From Planctomycetota bacterium (lineage in GTDB: Bacteria > Planctomycetota > Planctomycetia > Isosphaerales > Isosphaeraceae): DNA of 14,971 bases. The notes under the pieces were generated by a model that saw nothing but the letters and a program-made list of their open reading frames with translations, had not been told where the DNA came from and ran no database searches. A program made the position numbers and the translations under genes. Of this stretch, positions 1-7,940 are shown in pieces. Location of the stretch: the NCBI GenBank assembly GCA_021777685.1, contig JAJYDH010000097.1:1-14971 (forward strand), in the 5' to 3' direction. Every line of letters starts with the position of its first letter. The first letter of the stretch is position 1.

Positions 1-125
1 TCGCGGTTGGCGACGATGTAGTCGAACAGCCCCTCCGCCGCCGTCCGGAACAGGTCGTCCCGGTCGCCCGCCCTGATCCGGAGGCCGACGTCGGCCGTGT
101 GGTCGAATACCTCGATCGTCCCCAT
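1..125 (-). CDS. Archease family protein, N-terminal part (gene runs off the left edge)
   Basis: Only the first 41 codons are in the window. The peptide starts M-G-T-I-E-V-F-D-H-T-A-D-V-G and continues with G-L-R-I-R-A, then D-L-F-R-T-A-A-E-G-L-F-D. The D-H-T-A-D-V-G motif followed by an A-A-x-G-L-F-D helix is the hallmark of the archease family (MTH1598/TM1083), small proteins that activate the RNA ligase RtcB by helping its guanylylation with a metal. The Asp residues of D-H-T-A-D are the metal site known in the family. The start is an ATG with GGAAGGGG about 8 bases upstream, a good Shine-Dalgarno. An rtcB gene may lie to the left but cannot be seen. Family identity is fairly sure although about 70% of the protein is missing. 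Confidence 0.85.
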   Translation of the reverse strand, partial: MGTIEVFDHTADVGLRIRAGDRDDLFRTAAEGLFDYIVANR

Positions 126-499
126 GCTTGTCCCCTTCCGACCGGTGGTCGTCTCCGGCGGGCCTCGCCGGACTCAACCCTCAGCCTTTTGCATGCATTA
201 AAGTGCGCGCGATTGGTTGTGCTTCGGGGTCTTCTCGGTGGCGACATGTTTAGTCTTTCGGTCGTAACCGTTCAGTCCTATTCTGGCATGAAATTTGGGT
301 GCTAGGAGTCAGTAGAAATGAAAAATTTGGATATTTAATCATAAATTTTAAATAGAAAATCTCAGGTTTAAATTGATTTATTAATTTAGAATAATATCTC
401 ATTTAAATCAATCAAAAATGTCGTGCAAAAATATGGCTGAACGATTATATTTATCCTTCGCCCCGCTCTGTTTCTTGGGCCTTCCTCCAGGCCGGGGCG
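126..499. other. Divergent intergenic spacer with AT-rich core
   Basis: This 374-base spacer lies between the leftward archease gene and the rightward aldo/keto reductase gene. Positions 301-420 contain 24 G/C in 120 bases (20%), far below the surrounding coding DNA, and the composition switches back abruptly near 455-460. Reading in the reductase frame, the sequence is open upstream of 500 as far as 407 but has no ATG, GTG or TTG. I see no convincing gene, tRNA or transposase remnant. Promoters for both flanking genes probably lie here, but low complexity makes individual -10 matches meaningless. Confidence 0.6.
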
Positions 500-1765
500 A
501 TGTCCACCGCAGCGGCCGTCGGCGTCGCGGAGATCGCCGTATCGCAGGAGCCGGCCGCCGAGAAGGCCCCGCCGGCGGTCCCCCGCCGGATTCTGAGCAA
601 GACCGGCGTTGAGATCACGATGCTCGACCAGAGGGCCATCCGGGGCCCGAGCCTGGACAATGTCCTGCGGTTCTCCGATTCGCAGGGGGTCCGCGCTTTC
701 GACACCGCCAAGGCCTACGGCTCCGAGCCCAACTTCAAGAAGTGGTTCGCTCAGATGCCCGAGGTCCGCAAGGAGGTCTTCCTCGTCACCAAGGACGAGC
801 TGAAATCCGCCTCGCAGATGGTCGCCAGCGTCGACGAGCGGCTGGCGGCCTGCGGGACCGACCACATCGACCTCTTCTTCATCCACGGGCTCGGCGATCA
901 CCATACCGTCGACGAGGCCGTCAACCTGCTCAAGGGCAAGGAGTTCAGGGAGGCGGCCGACGCGATCCGCAAGTCGGGCAAGGCCCGGTTCGTCGGGTTC
1001 TCGACCCACCACAAGGACCGGGGCACGATCATCCGGGCGGCGGCCGAGGCCGGCGTCGTCGACGCCATCATGCTCCAGTACACCCCCTGGCTCGACAAGG
1101 AATCGACCCTCAACAAGGCCCTCGACGCGGCCCACGCCCGGGGGATCGGCCTGATCTCGATGAAGCAGATCGCCGGCCGGATGTTCCGCGACCCCGCTCG
1201 GGGCGACATCCTCGAAGAGGTCAAGCGGAAGTTCCCGACCCTCGCCGAGAAGAAGCTCTCGCCGTTCCAGGGGCTCCTGCACGCGATCTGGACCGACGAG
1301 CGGATCAGCTCGGTCTGCATGTCGATGCGGAACACCGAACAGATCCGCGAGAACGTCGAGGCCGCCCGCCGCTACGAGCCCCTGAAGGCGGCGGAGATCG
1401 ACCAGCTTCGCGACGCCGTCCTCGCCCAGGGGCCCACGCTCTGCGCCGACTGCGACGGCCGCTGCTCCGTCGCCGGTGGGACCGGGGCCGAGCTGGGCAA
1501 CCTGACCCGGTTCCTGACCTATCACGAGCACCTCGGCGACCGCGCCGAGGCCCGCCGCCGGTACGCCGCCGGTACGCCGCGCTGCCGGCGAAGGCCCGCG
1601 ACTGGTCGGGCGCAGATCTCGCCGCCGCCCGCGCCGCCTGCCCCAACGGGCTCGACTTCGCCCGGCTCCTGCCCGAGGCCGACCGGCTCCTCGGCTGAGG
1701 ATCGGGATCTGAGAGGCGCCCCGGATCGATCGCGGGGCGCCCTCCGTCAGGTCGATCTCACCTGA
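500..1765 (+). CDS. Aldo/keto reductase family protein, probably a decayed gene (5' truncated and frameshifted)
   Basis: Residues 29-350 form an aldo/keto reductase TIM barrel, a family of NAD(P)H-dependent carbonyl oxidoreductases. The catalytic tetrad is visible: Asp68 and Tyr73 in F-D-T-A-K-A-Y-G, Lys98 in V-T-K-D-E and His129 in F-F-I-H-G. A Cys-rich tail follows (C315-A-D-C318-D-G-R-C322), as in the ferredoxin-tailed branch of the family. The ORF has two lesions. First, ATG 500 falls inside what reads as a Tat signal: upstream codons give W-A-F-L-Q-A-G-A before the Met, but no start codon exists there and the twin Arg are absent. Second, an 11-bp tandem duplication at 1553-1580 shifts the frame after Tyr355, so the last ~65 residues are Pro/Arg-rich nonsense reaching 1765. 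The normal C-terminus lies in another frame, ending at 1698. The shifted ORF runs through the terminator hairpin and overlaps the convergent gene. Substrate unknown. Confidence 0.8.
   Translation: MSTAAAVGVAEIAVSQEPAAEKAPPAVPRRILSKTGVEITMLDQRAIRGPSLDNVLRFSDSQGVRAFDTAKAYGSEPNFKKWFAQMPEVRKEVFLVTKDELKSASQMVASVDERLAACGTDHIDLFFIHGLGDHHTVDEAVNLLKGKEFREAADAIRKSGKARFVGFSTHHKDRGTIIRAAAEAGVVDAIMLQYTPWLDKESTLNKALDAAHARGIGLISMKQIAGRMFRDPARGDILEEVKRKFPTLAEKKLSPFQGLLHAIWTDERISSVCMSMRNTEQIRENVEAARRYEPLKAAEIDQLRDAVLAQGPTLCADCDGRCSVAGGTGAELGNLTRFLTYHEHLGDRAEARRRYAAGTPRCRRRPATGRAQISPPPAPPAPTGSTSPGSCPRPTGSSAEDRDLRGAPDRSRGALRQVDLT
1553..1580 (+). repeat. 11-bp tandem duplication causing a frameshift
   Basis: Every base from 1553 to 1569 equals the base 11 positions later, giving about 2.5 copies of the unit GCCGGTACGCC. 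The unit is not a multiple of three. Removing one copy joins R-R-R-Y-A-A directly to L-P-A-K-A-R-D-W-S-G, restoring a sensible aldo/keto reductase C-terminus. Likely a replication-slippage duplication. A local misassembly is the alternative. Confidence 0.9.
1573..1698 (+). pseudogene. Out-of-frame C-terminal end of the aldo/keto reductase
   Basis: After the 11-bp duplication the expected C-terminus continues one frame over. It reads Y-A-A-L-P-A-K-A-R-D-W-S-G-A-D-L, then A-C-P-N-G-L-D-F-A-R-L-L, and stops with TGA at 1696-1698. The A-C-P-x-G-L segment supplies the last Cys-Pro of the C-terminal Cys cluster that begins at Cys315 of the upstream ORF. Codons end almost always in G or C, unlike the shifted reading frame. 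The stop lies 16 bases before the hairpin at 1715, the position expected for the true gene end. Confidence 0.8.
1715..1741. terminator. GC-rich hairpin between convergent genes
   Basis: Arms GGCGCCCC (1715-1722) and GGGGCGCC (1734-1741) pair perfectly, and a ninth G-C pair closes a 9-base loop. It sits between the intended stop of the reductase (1698) and the stop of the convergent propeller gene (1758), where a shared bidirectional terminator is expected. There is no T-run on either side, so it would be a weak or Rho-assisted terminator. Confidence 0.55.
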
Positions 1766-2762
1766 CCCGGACCAGCTTCATGATCCGGCCCGAGACGTTC
1801 CAGTCCTGGACGTAGAGGTTGCCGTCCTTGTCCCAGGACGAGCCGTGGGTCCCGCTGAAGATCCCCTCGACCCATTTGTCCTGCGGGACGTTGTAGTTCC
1901 GCCCCTGCGCGGGGTCCGGGTTGTTGCCGAGGACGGCGATGATGGTGTTGTTCTTGTCGAGGATCACCAGCCGCCCGTGGAGGTCGGGCACCGAGACGAA
2001 ATCCCCCTGGACCGAGGCCGAGGTCGGCATCCCCAGGCCGGTCACGACCTCGGCGATGAAGTTCCCGTCGAGGTCGTAGTGGAGGAGCCGGCCCTTGGGC
2101 TCGTGGTTCCGGTCGCAGATCAGCAGCCGGGGGGGATTGTACCGGGTGTCGAGGGTCATCCCGTGGGCGGTGTTGAACTCCTTCAGGCCGTTCCCCTTGG
2201 TCCCGAAGTGCATCAGGTACTTGCCCGACTTGTCGAACTTGAAGATGTGGTTGCTCGCGTAGCCGTCCGAGAGGAAGATGTCGCCGTCGGGGGCGACGGT
2301 GATCGCCGTCGGGCTGAACTTCTTCAGCTTCAGGCCGGATTCCTCGGGGAACGGCAGCTTCAGGGCGATCTCGCCGGTCTGGGCGTTGAACTTGATCCCC
2401 TCGGCGTTGTTGTTCCGGGCCCCGTAGATGAACTCGCCGCCCGGCTCGTCGCGGATTTTGAGGTCGTGGCAGTCGGAGTACTTGTCGCCCAGGAAGCTGC
2501 GGACCACCTTGCCCTCGGGGGAGAAGACGAAGACCCCGGCGTGGGCGCTGGTGTAGATGTTGCCCTCCTTGTCGACGGCCACGCCGCCGTGGCACGGGCC
2601 GATCGCCGACTTCCCGTCCGGCTTGAGGCCCCAGCCCGGGACGGTGTCGAACGTCATCGCCCCGTCGCCCATCCGCACGGGTTGAGGGCTGTCCGCCGCG
2701 AGGGCCGGCGCGGCGAGGCCGAGGATGAGGGCGAGGGCCACGAGGCTCGGACGGTCCTTCAC
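1758..2762 (-). CDS. Secreted NHL-repeat / six-bladed beta-propeller protein
   Basis: The 334-residue protein starts with a signal peptide: K-D-R, then a hydrophobic stretch (residues 7-21) ending A-L-A | A-D, so cleavage is predicted after residue 22. The remainder is a series of NHL-like blades: G-G-V-A-V-D-K-E-G-N-I-Y near residue 60, A-I-T-V-A-P-D-G-D-I-F-L-S-D, H-G-M-T-L-D, and S-S-W-D-K-D-G-N-L-Y-V-Q-D near the end. Such propellers bind ligands or act like the peptidyl-hydroxyglycine lyase fold. No enzyme activity can be assigned. The start is GTG at 2762, chosen because it directly precedes the signal peptide and has GGGAG about 10 bases upstream. The gene is convergent with the damaged reductase and divergent from the PIG-L gene, with a 275-base shared upstream spacer. 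It may act in the cell envelope on a sugar or peptide ligand, which is a guess. Confidence 0.8.
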   Translation of the reverse strand: MKDRPSLVALALILGLAAPALAADSPQPVRMGDGAMTFDTVPGWGLKPDGKSAIGPCHGGVAVDKEGNIYTSAHAGVFVFSPEGKVVRSFLGDKYSDCHDLKIRDEPGGEFIYGARNNNAEGIKFNAQTGEIALKLPFPEESGLKLKKFSPTAITVAPDGDIFLSDGYASNHIFKFDKSGKYLMHFGTKGNGLKEFNTAHGMTLDTRYNPPRLLICDRNHEPKGRLLHYDLDGNFIAEVVTGLGMPTSASVQGDFVSVPDLHGRLVILDKNNTIIAVLGNNPDPAQGRNYNVPQDKWVEGIFSGTHGSSWDKDGNLYVQDWNVSGRIMKLVRVR

Positions 2763-3037
2763 GGTTCAGACTCCCACGGGTGACGTTGTCGGAATGGTCT
2801 TCGCCGAACTCCCTCGGGCGAGCCGGGGACGTTCGACCGCACACCGAGAGGATATCGGCGGGGAGGGCCGAGAAACAGCCTCTACCGGCGATGGCGGGAC
2901 GATCGGGCCGCCGACCGGCGCGGCGTCGGGGCCCTCGGCATGGCCGATCGGCCTTCGAGGCGTTACGATCGGGCCCGGGCCGGCCCGAGAACCCCGAGCG
3001 GGCGGCCCGAAGATCTGACAAGACCCGGGACGTGACC

Positions 3038-3754
3038 ATGTGGCCGATCAGCCGACGCAACCTCCTGGGACAGATCGGCGGCCTGGCGGTCGCGGTGCCC
3101 GTCGCCGAGGAGCCCCCGCCGCCCCGCCGGAAGGTGGTCGTCACCGGCGGCCATCCCGGCGACCCCGAATACGGCTGCGGCGGGACCATCGCCCGCCTCG
3201 CCGACCGGGGGCACGACGTCGTCCTCCTCTATCTGAACGAGGGCGTGCCGCGAGGGAGGCCGCGGGACGGGGTCCGCGTCGCCGAGGCCCGCGAGGCGTG
3301 CGAGATCCTCAAGGCCCGGCCCGCCTTCGCGGGGCAGGTCGACGGCGATTCGGTGGTCGACTCGCCCCATTGCGAGTCGTTCCGGAAGATCCTGGATCGG
3401 GAACGCCCCGACCTGGTGTTCACCCACTGGCCGATCGACAACCACGCCGACCACCGGGCGATGTCGATGCTCGTCTACGACGCCTGGCTGTGGACGAAGC
3501 GGAGGTTCGCCCTCGTCTACTACGAGGTCTCCAACGGCGAGGACACGGTCCAGTTCTCGCCCACCGATCACGTCGACATCACGGACACCGAGCCGACGAA
3601 GCGACGGGCCTGTTTCGCCCACGCCAGCCAGTCGCCCGACCGGTTCTACGAGCTGCAACGCCACGTCACCCGGATGCGAGGGATCGAGATCGGCGTCCGC
3701 CAGGCCGAGGGCTTCATCCGCCATGTCCAGGGCCCGAGGCCGGATTGGCCGTGA
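3038..3754 (+). CDS. PIG-L (LmbE) family deacetylase-like protein with Tat signal
   Basis: The 238-residue protein opens M-W-P-I-S-R-R-N-L-L-G, a twin-arginine motif followed by a short hydrophobic run to about residue 23, so export by Tat is predicted. The PIG-L fold follows: V-V-V-T-G-G-H39-P-G-D42-P-E44, then G-C-G-G-T-I, and later N-H136-A-D-H139-R. Members are Zn-dependent N-deacetylases of amino sugars (MshB, PIG-L). His39, Asp42 and one of His136/His139 would be the metal ligands. Oddly, the first Asp of the usual HPDDxE is Gly41. In MshB that Asp is the proposed general base, so chemistry may differ. The ATG at 3038 has GGGA about 9 bases upstream and is the only start that places the Tat motif at the N-terminus. 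The gene lies 46 bases before the DUF72 gene, suggesting an operon. Substrate unknown. Confidence 0.85.
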   Translation: MWPISRRNLLGQIGGLAVAVPVAEEPPPPRRKVVVTGGHPGDPEYGCGGTIARLADRGHDVVLLYLNEGVPRGRPRDGVRVAEAREACEILKARPAFAGQVDGDSVVDSPHCESFRKILDRERPDLVFTHWPIDNHADHRAMSMLVYDAWLWTKRRFALVYYEVSNGEDTVQFSPTDHVDITDTEPTKRRACFAHASQSPDRFYELQRHVTRMRGIEIGVRQAEGFIRHVQGPRPDWP

Positions 3755-3800
3755 GTCGTCCCTTGCCGACACCCCTCGCCCGAACCTCCCGAGACCGACC

Positions 3801-4766
3801 ATGTCGCTCTTCCCCGACCTCGACGACGACCCGCCGCCCCAGGCCGCCCGGCTGGCCCCCAGGCTCCGAGCCCTGGCGGGCCGGGGGATCTACTTCGGCA
3901 CGTCGAGCTGGAAGTACGAGGGCTGGATCGGCTCGATCTACGATGAGGCCCGCTATCGGACGCGGGGCAAGCTCTCGAAGAAGAAGTTCGAGGAGACCTG
4001 CCTGGAGGAGTACGCCTCGACCTTCCCGACCGTCTGCGGCGACTTTGCGTTCTACCAGTTCCCGAGCGAGCGGTACTGGGCGACGCTCTTCGGCTCGACG
4101 CCCGAGCCTTTCACGTTCGGCCTCAAGGTGCCGGAGGACATCACCGTGGCGACCTGGCCGGGGCACGCCCGGTATGGCGGCCGGGCCGGCGAGAAGAACG
4201 GGCACTTCCTCGACGCCGCCACGTTCGACCGCCATTTCGCCCGCCCCTTGCGCCCGTACCGGGGCCGGCTCGGCCCGTTGATCTTCGAGTTCGGCACCTT
4301 CAACAAGTCGACCTTCCCGACGCCCGGCGACTTCCACGCCGCGCTCGACCCTTTCCTCAAGGCCCTGCCCGAGGGGTTCCGCTACGCCGTGGAGATCCGC
4401 GACCCGGAGTATCTGACCCCGGATCATCTCGACCTCCTCGGCGCCCGGAACGTCGCCCACGTCTTCAACGCCTGGACGAGGATGCCCGGCCTGGAGGATC
4501 AGGCCCGGTTGCCGGACGCCTACTCGGCCGACTTCACGGTCGTCCGGGCGCTCCTCAAGAAGGGCCGGGCTTATGAGCAGGCGGTCAAGTCCTTCGAGCC
4601 CTACCGGGCGATCCGGGAGCCGGACGAGGATGCCCGAGAGGGGATGCGCCGGATCGTGGCGAGGGCCCTGGAGCGGAAGATTCCGGCGTTCCTGTTCGTG
4701 AACAACCGGCTGGAAGGCAACGCCCCCTCGACGATCGAGGCCGTGGTCGACGGGATGACGGCCTGA
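3801..4766 (+). CDS. DUF72 domain-containing protein (YecE-like)
   Basis: The 321-residue protein has the DUF72 signature after a ~30-residue acidic/Pro leader: I-Y-F-G-T-S-S-W-K-Y-E-G-W at about residues 33-45, then F-A-F-Y-Q-F-P-S, F-T-F-G-L-K-V-P-E-D-I-T, L-G-P-L-I-F-E-F-G and the end segment F-V-N-N-R-L-E-G-N-A-P. DUF72 proteins form a TIM barrel. Their biochemical role is not established. The length exceeds the ~240-280 residues common for the family because of insertions. The frame is open further upstream (to a possible start at 3723 inside the PIG-L gene), but ATG 3801 gives the natural M-S-L-F-P-D-L start just after the upstream stop, so I chose it. The Shine-Dalgarno is weak (GAG about 10 bases upstream). 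Probably co-transcribed with the PIG-L gene. The next gene converges from 4774. Confidence 0.9.
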   Translation: MSLFPDLDDDPPPQAARLAPRLRALAGRGIYFGTSSWKYEGWIGSIYDEARYRTRGKLSKKKFEETCLEEYASTFPTVCGDFAFYQFPSERYWATLFGSTPEPFTFGLKVPEDITVATWPGHARYGGRAGEKNGHFLDAATFDRHFARPLRPYRGRLGPLIFEFGTFNKSTFPTPGDFHAALDPFLKALPEGFRYAVEIRDPEYLTPDHLDLLGARNVAHVFNAWTRMPGLEDQARLPDAYSADFTVVRALLKKGRAYEQAVKSFEPYRAIREPDEDAREGMRRIVARALERKIPAFLFVNNRLEGNAPSTIEAVVDGMTA

Positions 4767-4773
4767 CGGAGCC

Positions 4774-7700
4774 TCACCCCGTCGGCCAATCGGCCGGGTC
4801 GGCCAGGAGCGCCCGGATCGCCTCCGGGTCCACCGGCTTGACGAGATGGTGGTCGAAGCCGGCCTCCTTCGCCTTCAGGCGGTCGGACTCCTGGCCCCAG
4901 CCCGTCAGCGCCACCAGCAGCACGCCCCCGGCATGAGGAGCGGCCCTGAGCCTTCTGGCGACCTCATAGCCGTCCATCCCCGGCATGCCGATGTCCAGCA
5001 GGACGAGGTCGGGCCGGAATTCCCCGGCGATGTCGATCGCCTCGGGGCCGTCGTGCGCCTCGCGGACCTCCTGCTTGTAGACCCGCCGGAGGACCCTGGC
5101 CAGGCTGCTCGCGACGTCCGCGTTGTCGTCGACGACGAGGACGCGCCTCCGGGGCAAATCCGGGCGGTCGGCCGTCCGGTCGTCCGTCCGGTCGTCCGGC
5201 CGGTTGGCGGACGGGCCGGCGTGGGGCTCGATCGCGGGCAACCTGACCTCGAACTCGCTGCCGGAACCGAGGCCCTCGCTCCTGGCCCTGATCGTCCCGC
5301 CGTGGAGCTCGACCAGGCTCTTGACCAGGCCCAGGCCGATCCCCAATCCGCCCTGGGCGCGGGTCGAGCGGCCGTCGACCTGGGCGAACATCTCGAAGAC
5401 CCGGGGGATCATCCCGGGCGCGATGCCGATGCCCGAGTCGGCGACCCGGATCACGGCCTCGTTTCCCTCGCGTCGGGCCGAGACGACGATCCGGCCGCCG
5501 GGCTCGGTATATTTGATGGCGTTGGTCAGCAGGTTGTCGAGCACCTGCTCGATCCGGGTCGGGTCGGCGTCCAGGAAGGCCGGCGCGGCCGGGGGCTCGA
5601 CGATCAGCGAGTGGCCCCGGTCGTCCAGGGCCGTCCGGACCGCCTCGACCGCGTGGGCGAGGACCGCCTCCAGGGAGACGACGCCCCGCTTGAGCTGGAG
5701 CTTCCCCTTGGAGATCCGGGCCACGTCCATCAGGTCGTCCACGAGCAGGGACAGGTGGACCACCTGACGCTCGGCCATCGCCCGGACGGCCTCGCGATCC
5801 GCCTCGTCGGCGTCGGGGTGCCGCATCAGGTGCAGTGCGTTGCGGATCGGGGCCAGGGGGTTCCGAAGCTCGTGGGCCAGGGTCGCGAGGAACTCGTCCT
5901 TGCGGCGATCGGCCTCGCGGAGCGCCTCGTAGAGCCGGGCATTCTCGACGGCGATCGCCGCGCGATGCGCCAGGTCCTCGCCGAGGCCCAGGTCGGCCGC
6001 CCCGTACCGCCGTCCCGACTCGGCGGCGATGAAGGCGATCGCCCCCATCGGGCCCTCCCGCCCGATCAGGGGGACGCAGAGGAACGACCTCAGGCCCAAT
6101 TCCCGGAGGATGCGCAGGTGCTCCTCATCCTTCGCCCCGGCCGACAGCATCGCATCGGTGATCTCGGGGACGAGCACCGCCTCGCCCGTGCGGATCACCT
6201 CGAAGACTCCCCGGGGGGTGTCTGGGTGGGTCGGGTAGCGTCGATGGAGGTCGTGGCCGAGATCGACCTTCGCCGGGTCGGCGTGGGCGACCGCCACCCG
6301 CCGGAGCGAGCCGTCGTCGGCGAGCATGTCCACGGCGCACCAGTCGGCGAAGTGCGGCACGGCCAGGCTCGCCACCCGCTCCAGGGCCCCCGCCTCGTCG
6401 GCGATCGAGGAGAGCGCGATGCCCGCCTCGGCCAGGAAGCGGGCGTCGTGCTCGGCCCGCCGCCGGTCGTCGATGTCGGTGGCCGTCCCGAGCAGCCTCA
6501 CGACGTTCCCGGCCGGGTCGAGGACCACCACCCCCCGGCCGAGATGCCAGCGGTAGAACCCGTTCCGGTCCCGGAGCCGGTACTCGGCCTCGAATGGGCC
6601 CGCCAGCTCATGAGTGGCCGCCACCCGCTCGACCAGCCTCGCGGCGTCGTCGGGGTGGACGGCCGCTCGCCAGCCCTCGGGGGCGTAGGACCGCTCGGGG
6701 GTCAGCCCGGTGAACTCGAACCAGCGGTCGTTGTAGAACTCGACCGTCCTGTCGGGCCGGGAGATCCAGACGATCTGCGGGATCGCCCCGGCCAGGTGCC
6801 GGAACCGCTCCTCGCTCTCCCTCAGGGCCGACTCGGCGTTCATCCGGTCGGTGACGTCGATGGCCATGCCGCCCACCCAGGAGGCCCGACCGGCCGAGTC
6901 CGGGATGGGAAACTTGCTGACGAGCGAGTGATGGACGACCCCGTCCTCCTGGACCAGCGTCTCGATCACCTGGACCCCCGCGCCCCCGTCGATCGCCCGG
7001 CGATCGTTCTGGACGAACAGGGCGGCCGTCTCGGGCGGGAAGACCTCCCCGTCGGTCTTGCCATAGAGGTCCGACCGAGGCGTCTGGAAGGCCCGCTCGG
7101 CGGCGTCATTCGCGTAGAGATAGCGCCCCTCGGAGTCCTTGATCCAGGCCAGGCCGGGCAGGTGCTGCATGAACCGGGCGAACCTCTCCTCTCCGGCCCG
7201 CAGGGCCTCCTCGGCCCGCCTGCTGTCGTCGACGTCGGTGGCCGTCCCGGCCCGCCGGGAGACCCGGCCCTCCTCGTCCTTCACCGGGGCCGAGCGGATC
7301 AGGTGCCAGCGGTACGTCCCGTCCCGGCGGAGGAGCCGGACCTCGCACTCGAAGACCTCGCCCCGGCCGAGCCCACGTTCCCGCTCGGCGAGGAAACGGC
7401 CGAGGTCATCCGGGTGGATGACCTCCCGCCAGCCGACTCCCAGGCTGGCCTCGGGCGCCAATCCGGTGTACTCGTACCAGCGGCTGTTGAAATAATCCAC
7501 CGTCCCGTCGTCCCCGGCCGTCCAGACGATCTGCGGCATGACCCCGGTCAGTTGGCGGAACCACCCCTCGCTGTCCCGGACCTGCTCCAGGCACTGGCCG
7601 ATCAGGTCGACCGCCCCACCGCCAGGCGACAACGGCTTGGCCTGGCCTTCACCGCCACGCGGGGTCTCATCGTCCCCGAGATCGGGCCCGGTCGCTCGAT

Positions 7701-7785
7701 CGTCCGGTTCTCCGATCGGGTCGAGGTCGACGGAGTCGTGTCTCGCCCGGCCGGCTGGCATGAATTCGGGGTCGTCCTGGGACAT
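4774..7785 (-). CDS. Hybrid sensor histidine kinase: PAS-PAS-PAS-GAF-HisKA-HATPase-REC
   Basis: A soluble multidomain signalling kinase with no membrane segment. Numbering from the longest frame (start 7890), domains run: PAS about 107-222 (P-Q-I-V-W-T, Y-E-Y-T-G-L), PAS 230-350, PAS 357-478 (P-Q-I-V-W-I, F-E-F-T-G-L), GAF 485-650, HisKA with H-box L-A-H673-E-L-R-N-P, HATPase_c with N-box Asn790, D-S-G-I-G-I and G-L-G-I-G-L-G-L, and a C-terminal receiver with D921-D922, phosphoacceptor Asp966, Thr996 and Lys1018. All catalytic residues are present, so autophosphorylation and transfer to its own receiver are expected. PAS and GAF suggest a cytoplasmic ligand or redox signal. I chose ATG 7785 (residue 36), with GAGG 8 bases upstream. 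The longer start is GTG 7890 with no Shine-Dalgarno. No separate response regulator is adjacent. Confidence 0.95.
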   Translation of the reverse strand: MSQDDPEFMPAGRARHDSVDLDPIGEPDDRATGPDLGDDETPRGGEGQAKPLSPGGGAVDLIGQCLEQVRDSEGWFRQLTGVMPQIVWTAGDDGTVDYFNSRWYEYTGLAPEASLGVGWREVIHPDDLGRFLAERERGLGRGEVFECEVRLLRRDGTYRWHLIRSAPVKDEEGRVSRRAGTATDVDDSRRAEEALRAGEERFARFMQHLPGLAWIKDSEGRYLYANDAAERAFQTPRSDLYGKTDGEVFPPETAALFVQNDRRAIDGGAGVQVIETLVQEDGVVHHSLVSKFPIPDSAGRASWVGGMAIDVTDRMNAESALRESEERFRHLAGAIPQIVWISRPDRTVEFYNDRWFEFTGLTPERSYAPEGWRAAVHPDDAARLVERVAATHELAGPFEAEYRLRDRNGFYRWHLGRGVVVLDPAGNVVRLLGTATDIDDRRRAEHDARFLAEAGIALSSIADEAGALERVASLAVPHFADWCAVDMLADDGSLRRVAVAHADPAKVDLGHDLHRRYPTHPDTPRGVFEVIRTGEAVLVPEITDAMLSAGAKDEEHLRILRELGLRSFLCVPLIGREGPMGAIAFIAAESGRRYGAADLGLGEDLAHRAAIAVENARLYEALREADRRKDEFLATLAHELRNPLAPIRNALHLMRHPDADEADREAVRAMAERQVVHLSLLVDDLMDVARISKGKLQLKRGVVSLEAVLAHAVEAVRTALDDRGHSLIVEPPAAPAFLDADPTRIEQVLDNLLTNAIKYTEPGGRIVVSARREGNEAVIRVADSGIGIAPGMIPRVFEMFAQVDGRSTRAQGGLGIGLGLVKSLVELHGGTIRARSEGLGSGSEFEVRLPAIEPHAGPSANRPDDRTDDRTADRPDLPRRRVLVVDDNADVASSLARVLRRVYKQEVREAHDGPEAIDIAGEFRPDLVLLDIGMPGMDGYEVARRLRAAPHAGGVLLVALTGWGQESDRLKAKEAGFDHHLVKPVDPEAIRALLADPADWPTG
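5169..5204 (-). repeat. Three imperfect 12-bp repeats in the kinase-receiver linker
   Basis: Three tandem units on the plus strand (CGGCCGTCCGGT, CGTCCGTCCGGT, CGTCCGGCCGGT) encode R-x-x-D tetrapeptides between the ATPase and receiver domains of the kinase (R-P-D-D, R-T-D-D, R-T-A-D, with a further R-P-D-L outside the unit). The charged linker probably varies in length by slippage without breaking the frame, since each unit is four codons. Confidence 0.75.
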
Positions 7786-7940
7786 CGCCGTGGCCTCATC
7801 GCCCGCACCGTCCCTCTCCAGGCCGCCGGAGTGGTAAGTCACCCACCTCGCCCTGGGGCCCGGAGCCGGCATCCAATGATCGAATGTCACTAATTTAACC
7901 GGACGAGGGTCTCCCTGTCTTCATCAACTCTTGCACCCTG

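Noticed and set aside
372..412. Inverted repeat ATTGATTTA / TAAATCAAT in the AT-rich spacer
   Set aside because: Nine A/T-rich pairs with a 23-base loop are expected by chance in sequence of 20% G+C.
386..1531. A 381-codon minus-strand open frame antisense to the aldo/keto reductase
   Set aside because: The plus strand shows the complete catalytic tetrad. The antisense product is low complexity.
1747..3189. A 480-codon minus-strand frame overlapping the NHL propeller gene
   Set aside because: Arg/Pro-rich shadow in another frame of the same strand. The propeller frame has a signal peptide and blade motifs.
4846..7893. A 1015-codon open frame on the plus strand antisense to the sensor kinase
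   Set aside because: It mirrors the kinase codons. The kinase frame contains seven recognisable domains with all catalytic residues, while the antisense product is low-complexity Val/Gly/Asp/Arg sequence.
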